Positions 40,849 through 50,143 are shown, counted from the first letter of the stretch. The stretch: DNA of 64,000 bases from Tautonia sp040717455 (GCF_040717455.1 NZ_JBFEFH010000017.1:62001-126000); one strand, 5' to 3'. The notes: generated by a model from the sequence alone, not told the origin. Numbers and translations are program-made.

Positions 40849-42246
40849 TCACCGGCCCCGAGCCCTTGCCACCGCCTCGCGCACGCCGTCGACGATGAGC
40901 GGCTCGACGTCCTCGGCGAAGGGGGTCGGGAACGTCGAATAGTAGAACGCATCCCCCCCCTCATAGCCACCCTCTCGCAGCACGCGTAGCGAGGGAATGT
41001 AGCCGAAGACATCGTCCGCGTAACCGACGACCCAGAGCGGCCGATCCGCCTCGGCCAGCTCCTCCTGCAGGCGGATCGCGTAATCGACCACCACCTCGCC
41101 GCCGAGGGTCACCATCGTCAGGTCTCCCAGGGCGAAGGCGTGGATCGGGTACGGATGCTCGGACGCGATCGATTTCCCGGCGTCGAGGTCCTCGATCATC
41201 CGCCTCGCATGGGCGGCCCGGGGCCCGCCGTCGTCGAGGCGATCCTCATACGAGGCGCGGTCGGTCGGCCCGGCGAACCGGAGCTTCGGCTCGACCAGCG
41301 CCGCCCCGATCGGTCCCGAGAGGGGCCGCAGTTCGGAATCCAGCACCGCGCCCACCGCATCGGCCAGGCGCCGGCCGTGCTGTCGGACGAGTTCGACGGT
41401 CCCTCGCGGAGCCGGATTGGAGTCGGCCCCGCACCCCGTCAGGAACAGGGCGACCGCCCCGGGGCGGTCGGCCTCGATCCCTTCCTGGGCGAAGCCTGCG
41501 TAATCGCCGCAGACCTGGAGCATGTCGCCGCCGAGGGTCGTGCAGTGGCAGGCATAACCGAAGACGACGGCGATCGGCTCGCCGTCCTCCCCCGTCACGT
41601 CCAGGACCGGCACCGAATGATCGACCGGGCCGTCGGGGTTGGAGCCGATCTTGAAGCCGGTCTCGGTCGGCTCGCGGGGGTTCATGGCGAACTCGCACGA
41701 CCCCACGCCGAAGCCCGCGCTGGCCGGCCGCAGCGATTCCAGGGCCTTGCCGACGATCTCGACGATCGTCCCCTCCAGCCGCTTCGTCCAGGCCCGGTTC
41801 GGCTCCATCGCCTCGTCATCGATGCCATAGGCCCGCGCCCGGCCGTCGGTGTCGCTCGGCAGCGGGGCGCAGTGCGTGTGCGACGAGACGAGGGTCAAGG
41901 CCTCCGGCGGCAGGCCGTACGCCTCGGAAACCAGGCTGGCCACGCGGTGGGTCAGCGGGCGCTTCACCCCCACGAGGTCGAGCGAGACGATGACGACCGT
42001 CTCCCCCTCGGCGTCTCGCAAGGCCAGCGCCTTGGCGAAGATCGGCGCGAGCACGCCGTTCGACGGCTCCTTCCGCGCCGCGTATCCGGCGAGCCAGACG
42101 GGGCCGTCGGGGGTGATCTCGGCCGTCGCCACGCCGGCCGACCACCCCGATCGGACCTCCGCCGCCTGGCTCGCAACGCCGCCCATCAATAGCCCGCTGA
42201 GGGCCAGGGTCCCCATGACAATCGCTGACCGACTCTGACGTTGCAT
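40849..42246 (-). CDS. Neutral/alkaline ceramidase-family protein
   Basis: A 465-residue exported protein starting at ATG 42246 (signal peptide residues 1-29, ending SQAAE). The N-terminal ceramidase/amidase-like domain has VATAEITPDGPVWLAGYAARKEPSNGVLAPIFAKALAL, then LVSSHTHCAPLPSD and VFGYACHCTTLGGDMLQVCGDYAGFAQ with His/Asp metal-binding positions. The family hydrolyses amide bonds of N-acyl-sphingosines, but planctomycete members are numerous and their substrates unknown. It is the first gene of the minus-strand operon. Confidence 0.8.
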   Translation of the reverse strand: MQRQSRSAIVMGTLALSGLLMGGVASQAAEVRSGWSAGVATAEITPDGPVWLAGYAARKEPSNGVLAPIFAKALALRDAEGETVVIVSLDLVGVKRPLTHRVASLVSEAYGLPPEALTLVSSHTHCAPLPSDTDGRARAYGIDDEAMEPNRAWTKRLEGTIVEIVGKALESLRPASAGFGVGSCEFAMNPREPTETGFKIGSNPDGPVDHSVPVLDVTGEDGEPIAVVFGYACHCTTLGGDMLQVCGDYAGFAQEGIEADRPGAVALFLTGCGADSNPAPRGTVELVRQHGRRLADAVGAVLDSELRPLSGPIGAALVEPKLRFAGPTDRASYEDRLDDGGPRAAHARRMIEDLDAGKSIASEHPYPIHAFALGDLTMVTLGGEVVVDYAIRLQEELAEADRPLWVVGYADDVFGYIPSLRVLREGGYEGGDAFYYSTFPTPFAEDVEPLIVDGVREAVARARGR

Positions 42247-42337
42247 CGTCCCTGGCTCCTCCGATCGACTCCGATCACGTGCGTTGATTTCGCCGGGTGG
42301 TCGCCCAGCATGATCGATCCGAGGCCCCGACGCCACG

Positions 42338-42388
42338 AAAAAAAATCGGCCGGCGACGGCTCTCGGGCAGAGCCATCGCCGGCCGATT
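42338..42388 (-). terminator. Intrinsic terminator of the copper-storage gene
   Basis: A near-perfect 20-bp stem (42344-42363 and 42369-42388, one mismatch) with a CGGGC loop is followed on the minus strand by eight T (42338-42345 as A on the plus strand). It lies 40 bases after the copper-protein stop. It is the clearest intrinsic terminator in the window. Confidence 0.92.
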
Positions 42389-42426
42389 CGTGCGACTCGG
42401 CGCGATCGCATTGGGCGGGCGGGGGA

Positions 42427-42888
42427 TCATCCGTGGTGATGTCCTTCGCGGGCCATCTTGCGGCAGTGCTCGGCGCACTCGCGGCACTTCTCGGCGCAGT
42501 CCTTCATGACCTGGGCGTCCGACTGCTCACAGACCTCGGCGCAGGCGTCGCAGGCCCTGGCGTTCGCCTCGTGGGCGATCGTCTGCAGCTCGCTGTGGCG
42601 GGCCATCAACTGCGCCGACAGCAGGCAGAACTCCTGGCAGGCAGTGGTCACATCGACCGAGGTCGCGTGGTAGTCCGCCTTCTCGGCACCCTTGCGGAGT
42701 TGATCCAGGCAATGCCGGGCGGCGTCGTTACAGGCCCGAGCGCAGACCTCCATGATGGCGACGGAATCGCCGTGGTCGTGCTGCTGACCTTCGTGTTCGT
42801 CTGCCCGAGCCGACCGGGGACCCATCGTCATGGCGGCGGCGGCTCCGAGTCCGACGGTGCTGAGCAAGTCTCGTCGTTGCATCATCAT
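42427..42888 (-). CDS. Four-helix-bundle copper storage protein (Csp1-like)
   Basis: A 153-residue protein with a twin-arginine signal (MQRRDLLSTVGLGAAAAM) and a His-rich start of the mature chain (HEGQQHDHGD). The body is a four-helix bundle with 12 cysteines, mostly in CxxxC spacing along helix faces (EVCARACNDAARHC, ACDACAEVC, CAEKCRECAEHC), as in Csp1 and DUF326 proteins that hold many Cu(I) ions inside the bundle. Tat export suggests periplasmic copper storage or detoxification. The 249 bases upstream show no gene. Confidence 0.9.
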   Translation of the reverse strand: MMMQRRDLLSTVGLGAAAAMTMGPRSARADEHEGQQHDHGDSVAIMEVCARACNDAARHCLDQLRKGAEKADYHATSVDVTTACQEFCLLSAQLMARHSELQTIAHEANARACDACAEVCEQSDAQVMKDCAEKCRECAEHCRKMAREGHHHG

Positions 42889-43137
42889 GCTCCTGGGGGT
42901 TCATCAAAGAGACCGGGACGGGATGTCCCGATTCGCCGGCCCCGATCGGCCGATTCTGAGGGACAGATCCGGCTGAATGGACCGGCGAGGGGCGCGGCCC
43001 TCGCCCTCCGGGCGCTCGGGCCTCGAGGGCGACTCGGACCGCAATCGGTACTCTTCTCTGACGGCAAGATGCGCGCCGAAACCTCCCAGAGACATGAAAT
43101 GAATCGATCGAGGAGACGCCGTCCCTGGCCTTTCTGC

Positions 43138-45291
43138 TCAACCTCGGCCGAGCAATCGCGACCAGTGGACCACGCCGAAATCCGACTTCAGGGCGGGGAT
43201 CGACGCGGTCCTGCCCAGATCCGAGCGGTACCAGGCGGCCACCTTGGTCAGGGCGGCTTCCTCGATCGACTGGACCGACTGCACGAAGGTCCGAACGTCC
43301 CAGGACCCGGATTGCATCTCCAGGGCCGCTTCCTGGCGGGTCGCCGTGTTGGGGTCGCGGCCCAGCAAGGCCCGATAGACCGCGGTAATCACCGCCTCGG
43401 GCGATCCTCCGTGACGACTCACGAACTCGGGAGCACTCAGGATGGTCGCCCGGACGACGTCGGGGCGGGTCCCCCCGCTGAGCATCTTTGCCCAGCTCAC
43501 CACGCCGGGGTCGGACATCAAGGACGTGATCGACGCCGACCTCCCCAGGTCCGATCGATACCAGCCCGCCACCAGCACGAGATTCGCCTCGTACGACGAG
43601 GTGATCCCCAGCGCCACGTCGATCCGCGAGACACCCGATCGAAGCCGAGCCGCCCAGTGCTCCAGCCCGTTCGCCTCCGGCTGCCGCCCGAGGACGAGCT
43701 GATACAGCCGCGTCAGGTACGATTCCGGCGTGGCCCCGGCATTCAGGTAAAACTCGTCCGACGAAATCAAGGTCGCCCGCACCAACGCATCACTCGCCGG
43801 CCCCGCGATCGGCACCGGATAGAGCGGCAACGGATCGATGACCGTCGATTCGGGCAGTGACGGCGTGGGAGTCGGCGCCGGGGTCGGGGTGGGGGTGGGT
43901 GTCGGGGTGGGGGTTGGAGTCGGGGTCGGTGTCGGCGTGGGCGTCGGGGTCGGTGCCGGGCTTGCCGGCCGCGTCGTCACCGCCGCGTACGCATCAACCA
44001 GCCCCCCCGAGACGACCTTGCCTGCCAGGCCGGACACGGGACGGGCCGAGGCGATCACATGCTGGGCGAGCTGCGAGGCCGTCAGGTTCGGATACATCGA
44101 GGCCGCCAGGGCCACCGTCCCGCTCACATGCGGCGCCGCCATCGAGGTGCCCGAATACAGCGCGTAGCCGCCCGGCACCGTGCTGTAGATCCGATCCCCC
44201 GGGGCGGCCACATCGACCGTCTGGCTGCCGAAGTTCGAGAACGACGCCAGGCCCCCCGACTGGTCGGTCGCCGCGACGGTGATGGTATGCGACGCCCTCA
44301 TGTTCGCCGGATAGCTCGGGCGGACGTCGTTGTTCACGCTTTCATTGCCCGCCGCCGTGACGAACACCGTGCCGAGCCGCCCCGTCGCCGGGTCGGCCTG
44401 GCCGACGCTCCGAATCGCGTCGTTCAATGCCTGAGTGTAGCTGGGGCCTCCCCAGCTCGCATTGATGATCCGGGCGCCCTGCTCCGCGGCGTAGTAGATC
44501 GCCTTGATCGCCTCGGAGGTCCGGCCGCTCCCGTCCGCGTCGAGCACCTTCAGGGGCATGATCTTCGCGTCCCAGGCGACCCCGGCCACGCCGATCCCGT
44601 TGTTGAAATTCGCGGCGATGGTCCCCGAGACGTGCGTCCCGTGGCCGTTGTCGTCCCCCACGTCCGCCGTGTTGCTGATGAAGTTCCAGCCGTGAATGTC
44701 GTCGACCAGGCCGTTGCCGTCGTTGTCCACCCCGTCGGCCCGCTCGCCGGGATTGACCCACAACCGGCCGGCCAGATCCGGGTGACTCAGGTCGATGCCC
44801 GTGTCCAGCACCGCCACCACCACCGAGCTCCCCCCGCCGGCCGCCGCCCAGGCCTCCGGCGCCTGGATGCCGGAGCCCGAGCCGTTGCTCAGCCCCCACA
44901 ATTGGCCGAACGACGGGTCGTTCGGCGTCACCCGGGCTACCGATGGCCGGAGTATCAGCTCGTCGGGCTCGGCGTAGACGACCCACGGACGGCCGTTGAG
45001 CCGACCGACCGCGGCATCGCGCGCCACCTGGGTCGGCAACCGGACCAGCGACGGGCCATCCGGGAACGTCTGCACCACCCGGGCACCGAGCGACCGGTAG
45101 ACCCGCTGGACCGCCGCCGGGTTCACCCCGTCGACGACCCGCACCAGCATGGACCGAGACGCTTCCGCCGAGGCCGATTCCACCGGCGGACCCGCCGCCG
45201 GGGTCGACCAATCCAGGGTGCTGAGGAGTGCTCGAGCTTCCAGCGCCTCAACCCTCGGCGCGCATCGCGAGCGAGAAGCCGTTCGTGGCAT
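43138..45291 (-). CDS. Exported S8 (subtilisin-like) peptidase with DUF4214 repeats
   Basis: A 717-residue protein. The N-terminus VEALEARALLS is the LEPR-XLL-like surface-protein motif of planctomycetes. The subtilisin domain has Asp in VAVLDTGIDLSHPDL (about 163), His in DDNGHGTHVSGTIA (about 220) and Ser in SGTSMAAPHVSG (about 382). A (Pro-Thr)n linker follows (about 440-480). The C-terminal 230 residues are two DUF4214-like repeats (ESYLTRLYQLVLGRQPEANGLEHW, then ITAVYRALLGRDPNT). DUF4214 may serve in surface attachment. The start ATG 45291 has an unusually long upstream region. Confidence 0.9.
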   Translation of the reverse strand: MPRTASRSRCAPRVEALEARALLSTLDWSTPAAGPPVESASAEASRSMLVRVVDGVNPAAVQRVYRSLGARVVQTFPDGPSLVRLPTQVARDAAVGRLNGRPWVVYAEPDELILRPSVARVTPNDPSFGQLWGLSNGSGSGIQAPEAWAAAGGGSSVVVAVLDTGIDLSHPDLAGRLWVNPGERADGVDNDGNGLVDDIHGWNFISNTADVGDDNGHGTHVSGTIAANFNNGIGVAGVAWDAKIMPLKVLDADGSGRTSEAIKAIYYAAEQGARIINASWGGPSYTQALNDAIRSVGQADPATGRLGTVFVTAAGNESVNNDVRPSYPANMRASHTITVAATDQSGGLASFSNFGSQTVDVAAPGDRIYSTVPGGYALYSGTSMAAPHVSGTVALAASMYPNLTASQLAQHVIASARPVSGLAGKVVSGGLVDAYAAVTTRPASPAPTPTPTPTPTPTPTPTPTPTPTPTPAPTPTPSLPESTVIDPLPLYPVPIAGPASDALVRATLISSDEFYLNAGATPESYLTRLYQLVLGRQPEANGLEHWAARLRSGVSRIDVALGITSSYEANLVLVAGWYRSDLGRSASITSLMSDPGVVSWAKMLSGGTRPDVVRATILSAPEFVSRHGGSPEAVITAVYRALLGRDPNTATRQEAALEMQSGSWDVRTFVQSVQSIEEAALTKVAAWYRSDLGRTASIPALKSDFGVVHWSRLLGRG
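43868..43962. repeat. (Pro-Thr)n-coding simple repeat
   Basis: A GGTGTCGGGGTC-type hexamer run encodes the Pro-Thr linker of the S8 peptidase on the minus strand. It is a simple coding repeat, prone to length variation. Confidence 0.85.
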
Positions 45292-45770
45292 GACTGTTCA
45301 ATCCCAGGTGTGCAATCAATGGTGCTGTCGCGTTGGAATCGCGGCGTCCTTGACGCGTCCCAGGGCTGGAGATCCGGGAAGGCGAATTCGCGAAGGAACG
45401 AATCCTCCACCCCAGGTTGATTCGCGGACTCCTTGAAGCGGAAACGACCACGAGGGACGGATCGGACCTGGTGGCTCCCCCGGGTCGTCCCAGGGCCCCC
45501 CTGGGGTCTCCGCGGGTCCGTCCAACAATAGGTCGCGCTTTCGAGCGATGCAATCGAACCAGTCGCGAGTTTCCCGATTTCCGGCTCCGACGATCGGATT
45601 TCAGGAATCGCTTGCTTTGGGAAGAATGCCTAATATCCGTAAAATGGGGAGAATATCAACCCCTCTGCTCGTCAAATGTCCTAAATTCGCTAAACTCGCC
45701 AGATGCATGACCGTCCCGGATCGAGACTCGCTGCCCGCCCCTGGCGTCCGATCGCGGCCGGCACCCAATA
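45292..45770. other. Intergenic region with AT-rich imperfect direct repeat
   Basis: Upstream of the S8 peptidase start. Most is non-coding. An AT-rich island at 45620-45710 carries ATGCCTAATATCCGTAAAATGG (45626-45647) and ATGTCCTAAATTCGCTAAACTCG (45676-45698), about 50 bases apart and similar once one-base gaps are allowed. No gene is supported. Confidence 0.45.
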
Positions 45771-45773
45771 CGA

Positions 45774-45809
45774 AAGGACAGGCCCCGAGCGGTCGGAGAG
45801 CCTGTCCTT
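45774..45809 (-). terminator. Hairpin after Gfo/Idh/MocA gene
   Basis: Perfect 10-bp arms AAGGACAGGC (45774-45783) and GCCTGTCCTT (45800-45809), about 33 bases after the oxidoreductase stop. There is no T-run on the minus strand. Confidence 0.6.
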
Positions 45810-45842
45810 CGAGGGTTTCGGGGGCGGTGCGGCGGCGTCTTC

Positions 45843-47015
45843 TTACGCGATCACGGGTTCCCAGCTCCCGGCCCTGGCGCTCCGGGCGATCGCCTCGCAG
45901 AGCTGCACCTCGTAATGACCGTCGGCGAAGGTCGGGAACGGGGCCGGGCCGGCCGAGCCGCCGGCGATCCAGCCGTAGAACGACAGGGCGAGCTGCTTGA
46001 AGGCATCGGGGAAGCCTTCCGCGTGGCCCCCGGGATAGTGCGAGATGGCCTCGGCCGAGGCGTCCATGATCGACGGGTCGCGCTCGAACAGCTCGCTCGG
46101 GCGGCCCCGACGCCCCATCCACATCCGGTTCGGCGTCTCGCTGTCCCAGACGATCGAGCCCTCGGTCCCCGAGATCTCCAGCGACAGGCGATTCTTCCGG
46201 CCCGCCTGGCACTGCGTCACGTGATAGACGCCCCGAACCCCGCCGGTCCAGTGCATCACCACCGCCCCGTAGTCCTCGGTGAGGATCGTCACCGGCTCGG
46301 TGGCGCGCTCGGCCGCGGCCGACCCGGTGAACGTCTCCGACCCCCCGACCGGCTTGCGGCGCTCGGGGTGGAAGATGGCCAGGTCGGCCATGACCCGCTC
46401 GATCTTCAGGCCGCTGACGAACTGGGCCAGGTCCATCCAGTGGGTGCCGATGTCCGAGACCGCCCGCAGGTTGGTCGCGCCGTCCGGCTCGACCCGCCAG
46501 TTGTAGTCGGTCGGCTGCAGGAGCCAGTCCTGCGAGTACGACCCGGTGATCGAGAGGATCTGACCCAGGTCGCCCCGGGCGATCCGGGCCTTGATCTCGT
46601 GGCAGAGCGGGTAGAACCGCACGTTGTAGTTCACCCCGGCGGCCTGCTTCGGCCGGTCGGCGGCGGCCTTCGCCAGCTCCCCCGTCTCGGCCGAGGTCAG
46701 CGCGAGCGGCTTCTCGCAGAGCACGTGCTTGCCCGCCTCGAGCGCCGCCATCGCCTGCTCGTAATGCACGAAGTTCGGCGAGGCGATGTGCACCGACCCG
46801 ATCTCCGGATCGGCCATCAGCTCATCCAGATCCGTGAAGACCTTCGGGATGCCTAGCCGGTCGGCCGTCCGCCTCCCCAGCTCGGGGTTGATCTCCAGCA
46901 CCCCGGCCACCGGGACGCCGATCCGGCGGAGCGCCTCGCAGTGGACCGGCCCGATGAACCCGCCGCCGATAAGGGCAACCTTCGGCGCATCCTTCAAGTA
47001 AATGGGGGCACCCAT
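45843..47015 (-). CDS. Gfo/Idh/MocA-family oxidoreductase
   Basis: A 390-residue cytoplasmic enzyme. The Rossmann fold begins PKVALIGGGFIGPVHCEALRRIG. The family active-site motif EKP is present (HVLCEKPLALT), with the catalytic-region GTHWMDLAQ. The C-terminal (alpha/beta) domain is complete. The family works on sugars or sugar derivatives with bound NAD(P). It lacks the exported Tat signal common in planctomycete paralogues. Confidence 0.88.
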   Translation of the reverse strand: MGAPIYLKDAPKVALIGGGFIGPVHCEALRRIGVPVAGVLEINPELGRRTADRLGIPKVFTDLDELMADPEIGSVHIASPNFVHYEQAMAALEAGKHVLCEKPLALTSAETGELAKAAADRPKQAAGVNYNVRFYPLCHEIKARIARGDLGQILSITGSYSQDWLLQPTDYNWRVEPDGATNLRAVSDIGTHWMDLAQFVSGLKIERVMADLAIFHPERRKPVGGSETFTGSAAAERATEPVTILTEDYGAVVMHWTGGVRGVYHVTQCQAGRKNRLSLEISGTEGSIVWDSETPNRMWMGRRGRPSELFERDPSIMDASAEAISHYPGGHAEGFPDAFKQLALSFYGWIAGGSAGPAPFPTFADGHYEVQLCEAIARSARAGSWEPVIA

Positions 47016-47337
47016 GAGAACTGGCTCCAGAAACTTCGGACCCCGGACGCGGCTCGATGGCCCCCGGCCCGAGTCGATTCGATCCCGACTTCACCGCCCC
47101 ACTCGGCTCGCACGGGGCCTCCGGCCGCCGCCTCGGGGGCACATTCAAGCGGCGTCGCGCCGCCTTTCCCGATTCCCAGACACCATAGCCGACCATCCGG
47201 CCCCCGCCTAGGCCCCGCCTCGTTCGTCGCGGAATTCAAACGATGTTCCACAACCACCCTGCGACGGCGACGTCAACCGCAACGGCCCCGACCGTGATTC
47301 CCGGCCGCCGGAACGCGCGGGAACGCTCCCCGTCCGG

Positions 47338-47829
47338 TCATCCCGCCCCCGTGGCGTCCGCTCCATGCTCATGGCCATGCTCATGCGCGTGCCCGTGCCC
47401 GTGCTCCGGATCGACAATCGCCGAGGCCGGGGCGAGCACCAGGCGGCCCGTCTCGACCCCCTTCGTCCCGATCAAGGCGTCGGCCATGTCCCGGACCAGG
47501 CGGACCGTCCCCCGCAGCAGGATCACCTCCAGGCATCGGTGATGGTCGAGATGGACATGGGTCGTGGTCACGACGTGGTCGAAGTGCTGGTGCTGCAGGT
47601 CGTTCAAGCGGTCGGCGATCCCGCTCTTGTGGTGGTCGTAGACGAGGGTCAGGACCCCCATCGTCTCGGCATCGTCCTGCGCCACGACGTCCTGGATCAG
47701 GGCCGCTCGCATCAAGCCTCGCACCGCCTCCGATCGGTTCGGATAGCGGTGCTCTTCCCGGTAGCGATCGAATTTCTCCAGCAGGTCGCCCCCGATGGCG
47801 ACGCTGAAGCGCACGAGCGGTTCTTTCAT
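47338..47829 (-). CDS. nikR: Nickel-responsive regulator NikR with His-rich tail
   Basis: A 163-residue NikR. The ribbon-helix-helix (residues 1-45) has PLVRFSVAIGGDLLEKF and PNRSEAVRGLMRAALI. The ACT-like metal domain has nickel ligands H80, H91, H93 and C99, matching E. coli H76, H87, H89 and C95 in spacing. NikR represses nickel uptake when nickel is abundant. An extra His-rich tail (residues 143-155, HGHGHAHEHGHEHG) is not part of the usual protein and resembles metallochaperone sequences. No nickel transporter or hydrogenase/urease gene is near. The 322 bases before the Gfo/Idh/MocA gene show no gene. Confidence 0.93.
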   Translation of the reverse strand: MKEPLVRFSVAIGGDLLEKFDRYREEHRYPNRSEAVRGLMRAALIQDVVAQDDAETMGVLTLVYDHHKSGIADRLNDLQHQHFDHVVTTTHVHLDHHRCLEVILLRGTVRLVRDMADALIGTKGVETGRLVLAPASAIVDPEHGHGHAHEHGHEHGADATGAG

Positions 47830-47905
47830 CGGACATCCCTGGAACACCGTGTCCCGAGATCGGCCCCGCGGCATCCCGCGCCGACCAACCCGTCGATTCA
47901 GGCCG

Positions 47906-48481
47906 TCACGCCCCCGGTCCGGACGGGGCACCGACCCCGAGGAATTCGCCCAGGACACGGGTCAGGCGACGGGCGTCCTCCTCCTCGGCGGCATCGAAGA
48001 CCCGCCAGAGCCGCGCGGTCCCACCGACGTCCGAGCCCAGCCAGACGGGGAACGAGATCCGCTCTCGCGACACGCCCCCGTCTGTGGTCGTGTGCACCTC
48101 GCGCGACCAGCCGACCCGGAGCGGCTCGCCGAAGGCGACCTTCGTCGGGTTCTCGATCCCCAGGAACCACCACGATCCGATCAGAACGCCCCGCCCCCTG
48201 TCAACGATCAACCGACCGCGGATCGTCGCCATGACCGCGCCCAGGCCAAGGAACGCGACCGCCCCGAAGCCGCCCAGGGCCAGCACCGCCATCGCCTCCG
48301 ACCTCCCCCGACCGAAGGCCGTGAGACCGCTCGCAATCAGCAGCGCCGTACCGAGGACTCCGAGCGTCAGTCCGCACGATCGCCGGGCCGGTCGGACGAA
48401 GACCAGGCGATCCCCGTCCGACGCGCCCTCATCCACGTCCATCGCGGGCAGGCCGCCCGACTCCGGGTCGAACCGGACCAT
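47906..48481 (-). CDS. Two-helix membrane protein, unknown function
   Basis: A 191-residue protein whose ATG overlaps the stop of the upstream oxidoreductase by one base (TGATG). Residues 30-75 hold two helices (GLTLGVLGTALLIASGLTAFG and MAVLALGGFGAVAFLGLGAVMAT). The C-terminal 100 residues form a beta-rich soluble domain (RGRLIVDRGRGVLIGSWWFLGI, then RERISFPVWLGSD). It resembles PH-like membrane domains but I cannot name a family. Confidence 0.65.
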   Translation of the reverse strand: MVRFDPESGGLPAMDVDEGASDGDRLVFVRPARRSCGLTLGVLGTALLIASGLTAFGRGRSEAMAVLALGGFGAVAFLGLGAVMATIRGRLIVDRGRGVLIGSWWFLGIENPTKVAFGEPLRVGWSREVHTTTDGGVSRERISFPVWLGSDVGGTARLWRVFDAAEEEDARRLTRVLGEFLGVGAPSGPGA

Positions 48482-49647
48482 CAGCCCACCGATTCGACGT
48501 CCACCCACGCCCCCTCTTGCTGGGCGCTCCTGACCGCCGCCTCGATGAAGGCCATCCCCGCCACGCCGTCGGCGATGCCCGGCAGGTGCATGTGTTCCGG
48601 GGCGTCCTCGCCCAGCTTCGCCCGGATCTGCCACTCCAGGCAGCGGTGCAGGTTGGCCATCGCCTCGTGGAAGCCCTCGGGATGCCCCTCGGGGACCCGG
48701 ATGAACGGCGTGATCGTCGAGGGGAAATACGTGTACATGCCCCCGAGCCGATACACCTGCACCGGCTCGCCCCCCCGGAGGTACTTCAGGTTATTGTGAT
48801 CGGTGATCGACCATTCGAGCGTCCCCTCGGTGCCGACGATCCGGAAGCCGTTGTCGTTCTGCGCCCCGATCGTCACCTGGCTGGCGGTGATCGTGGCGAT
48901 CCCGCCGTTGTCCAGCTCGGCCAGCACCGTGAAGTCGTCGTCGAGCGCCCGGCCGGGCACGAACGTCTTGAGCCTCGCCTGCACCTTCGTGGCGGTCAGG
49001 CCCGCCACGTATCGGACGAACTCATACGCATGGGTGCCGATGTCGCCGCCGCAGCCCGAGGCCCCCGACTTCTTCGGGTCGACCCGCCACGACGCCTGCT
49101 TCTGCCCGGCGGCGTCGGCCGTCGCCTCGCGATTGCTCGCCAGCCACCCCTGCGGATACCAGGCTTCCACCTTCCGGACCTCGCCCACCTTGCCGTCGGC
49201 GACCATCGCCCGGGCCATCATCACCATCGGGAAGGCCGTGTACGTGTAGGCCACCACGAAGGGCACGCCACTGGCGTTGACCGCCTGCTGCAACCGCCTC
49301 GCCTCGTCGAGGTTCATCACCAGCGGCTTCTCGCAGAGGACTCCCATGCCGGCCTTCGCCGCGGCCTCGGCCGGGCCGAAGTGCGCATCGTTCGGCGTGA
49401 CGATCGTCACGTAGTCGATGCCGTCGTCTCGCTTCGACTCTTCATCGATCATCGTCTGCCAGTCGCCGTAGCCCCGGGCGAAGTGCAGCTCCTTGGCCGA
49501 GGCGATCGCCTCCTCCGGGTTCGACCGCAGGGCGCCGGCCGTCAGCTCGGCCGAGTTGTCGATCAGGATCCCTCGGCGGTGCGGCCCCCCGAAGAAGTTC
49601 GCCGGGCCACCGCCCCCCACCATCCCCACGCGCAGCTTGCGACCCAT
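48481..49647 (-). CDS. Gfo/Idh/MocA-family oxidoreductase
   Basis: A 388-residue enzyme starting at ATG 49647. The dinucleotide-binding start is RKLRVGMVGGGGPANFFGGPHR, the active-site motif is LCEKPLVMN, and GGDIGTHAYEFVRYVAGL lies in the catalytic domain. It is probably cytoplasmic and acts on a sugar. It is only distantly similar to the other copy 1.5 kb away. A (CGGT)5 run lies 18 bases before its ATG. It is coupled to the downstream membrane protein. Confidence 0.88.
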   Translation of the reverse strand: MGRKLRVGMVGGGGPANFFGGPHRRGILIDNSAELTAGALRSNPEEAIASAKELHFARGYGDWQTMIDEESKRDDGIDYVTIVTPNDAHFGPAEAAAKAGMGVLCEKPLVMNLDEARRLQQAVNASGVPFVVAYTYTAFPMVMMARAMVADGKVGEVRKVEAWYPQGWLASNREATADAAGQKQASWRVDPKKSGASGCGGDIGTHAYEFVRYVAGLTATKVQARLKTFVPGRALDDDFTVLAELDNGGIATITASQVTIGAQNDNGFRIVGTEGTLEWSITDHNNLKYLRGGEPVQVYRLGGMYTYFPSTITPFIRVPEGHPEGFHEAMANLHRCLEWQIRAKLGEDAPEHMHLPGIADGVAGMAFIEAAVRSAQQEGAWVDVESVG

Positions 49648-50143
49648 GTTCGGCACCCTTTCTTCGGTCGGTCGGTCGGTCGGTCGTCGGATCAAATCGG
49701 TTCGGAGCACTCCGGTCGTCGCGACGGGAGACGGACGGCCCGGCGGCGCCCGCCCTTCCCAGCGGCCCGCCCGTCGCCCGGCGGGTGCCGCGATGCGAGC
49801 CCGGCCCCCATCGCCCGCACCCGGACCCGGGCGGGTTGCGCCCGTCCGGCGCGACCTCTCGGCCTGCCGGATCGGGGGGCGTGCCGACTCGGCCCAGGGC
49901 CGCGAGCTGACCGGCCCCCGTCCCACGCCGTCGCTCCGAACGGTCACGAAGACATGAGCGCAATCGCCCGAGGCGAAGACCGTCTCGTGGCGACTGGCCC
50001 CCGCGAACAGGCCAATCTAGCGCCGCATCTCGCCGACCGCAAGGCCCCGCCGCGCCGCCTCCCCCGGGCGTCGGGCAATCCCACCGGGCAGATCCCGACC
50101 CCCTCGGTCGCGGCCGGGGCAGGACCTCGCCGCTCGCCGCCGA
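49648..50143. other. Intergenic region with (CGGT)5 microsatellite
   Basis: About 500 bases. CGGT is repeated five times at 49665-49684, just upstream of the Gfo/Idh/MocA start. The rest is GC-rich with Pro/Arg-rich shadow frames and no supported gene. Confidence 0.5.
49665..49684 (+). repeat. (CGGT)5 tetranucleotide repeat
   Basis: Five perfect CGGT units. They sit between the probable promoter and the start codon of the oxidoreductase read on the minus strand. Confidence 0.85.

Noticed and set aside
43868..43962. Repeat array considered as CRISPR
   Set aside because: It is a simple hexamer run encoding Pro-Thr in frame, without spacers.
45292..45600. Possible RNA gene in the long leader of the S8 peptidase
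   Set aside because: No tRNA or known ncRNA fold was seen.
47838..47958. Longer NikR start about 43 codons upstream
   Set aside because: The added sequence is Arg/Ser/Gly-rich, lacks a ribosome site and is not part of the NikR fold.
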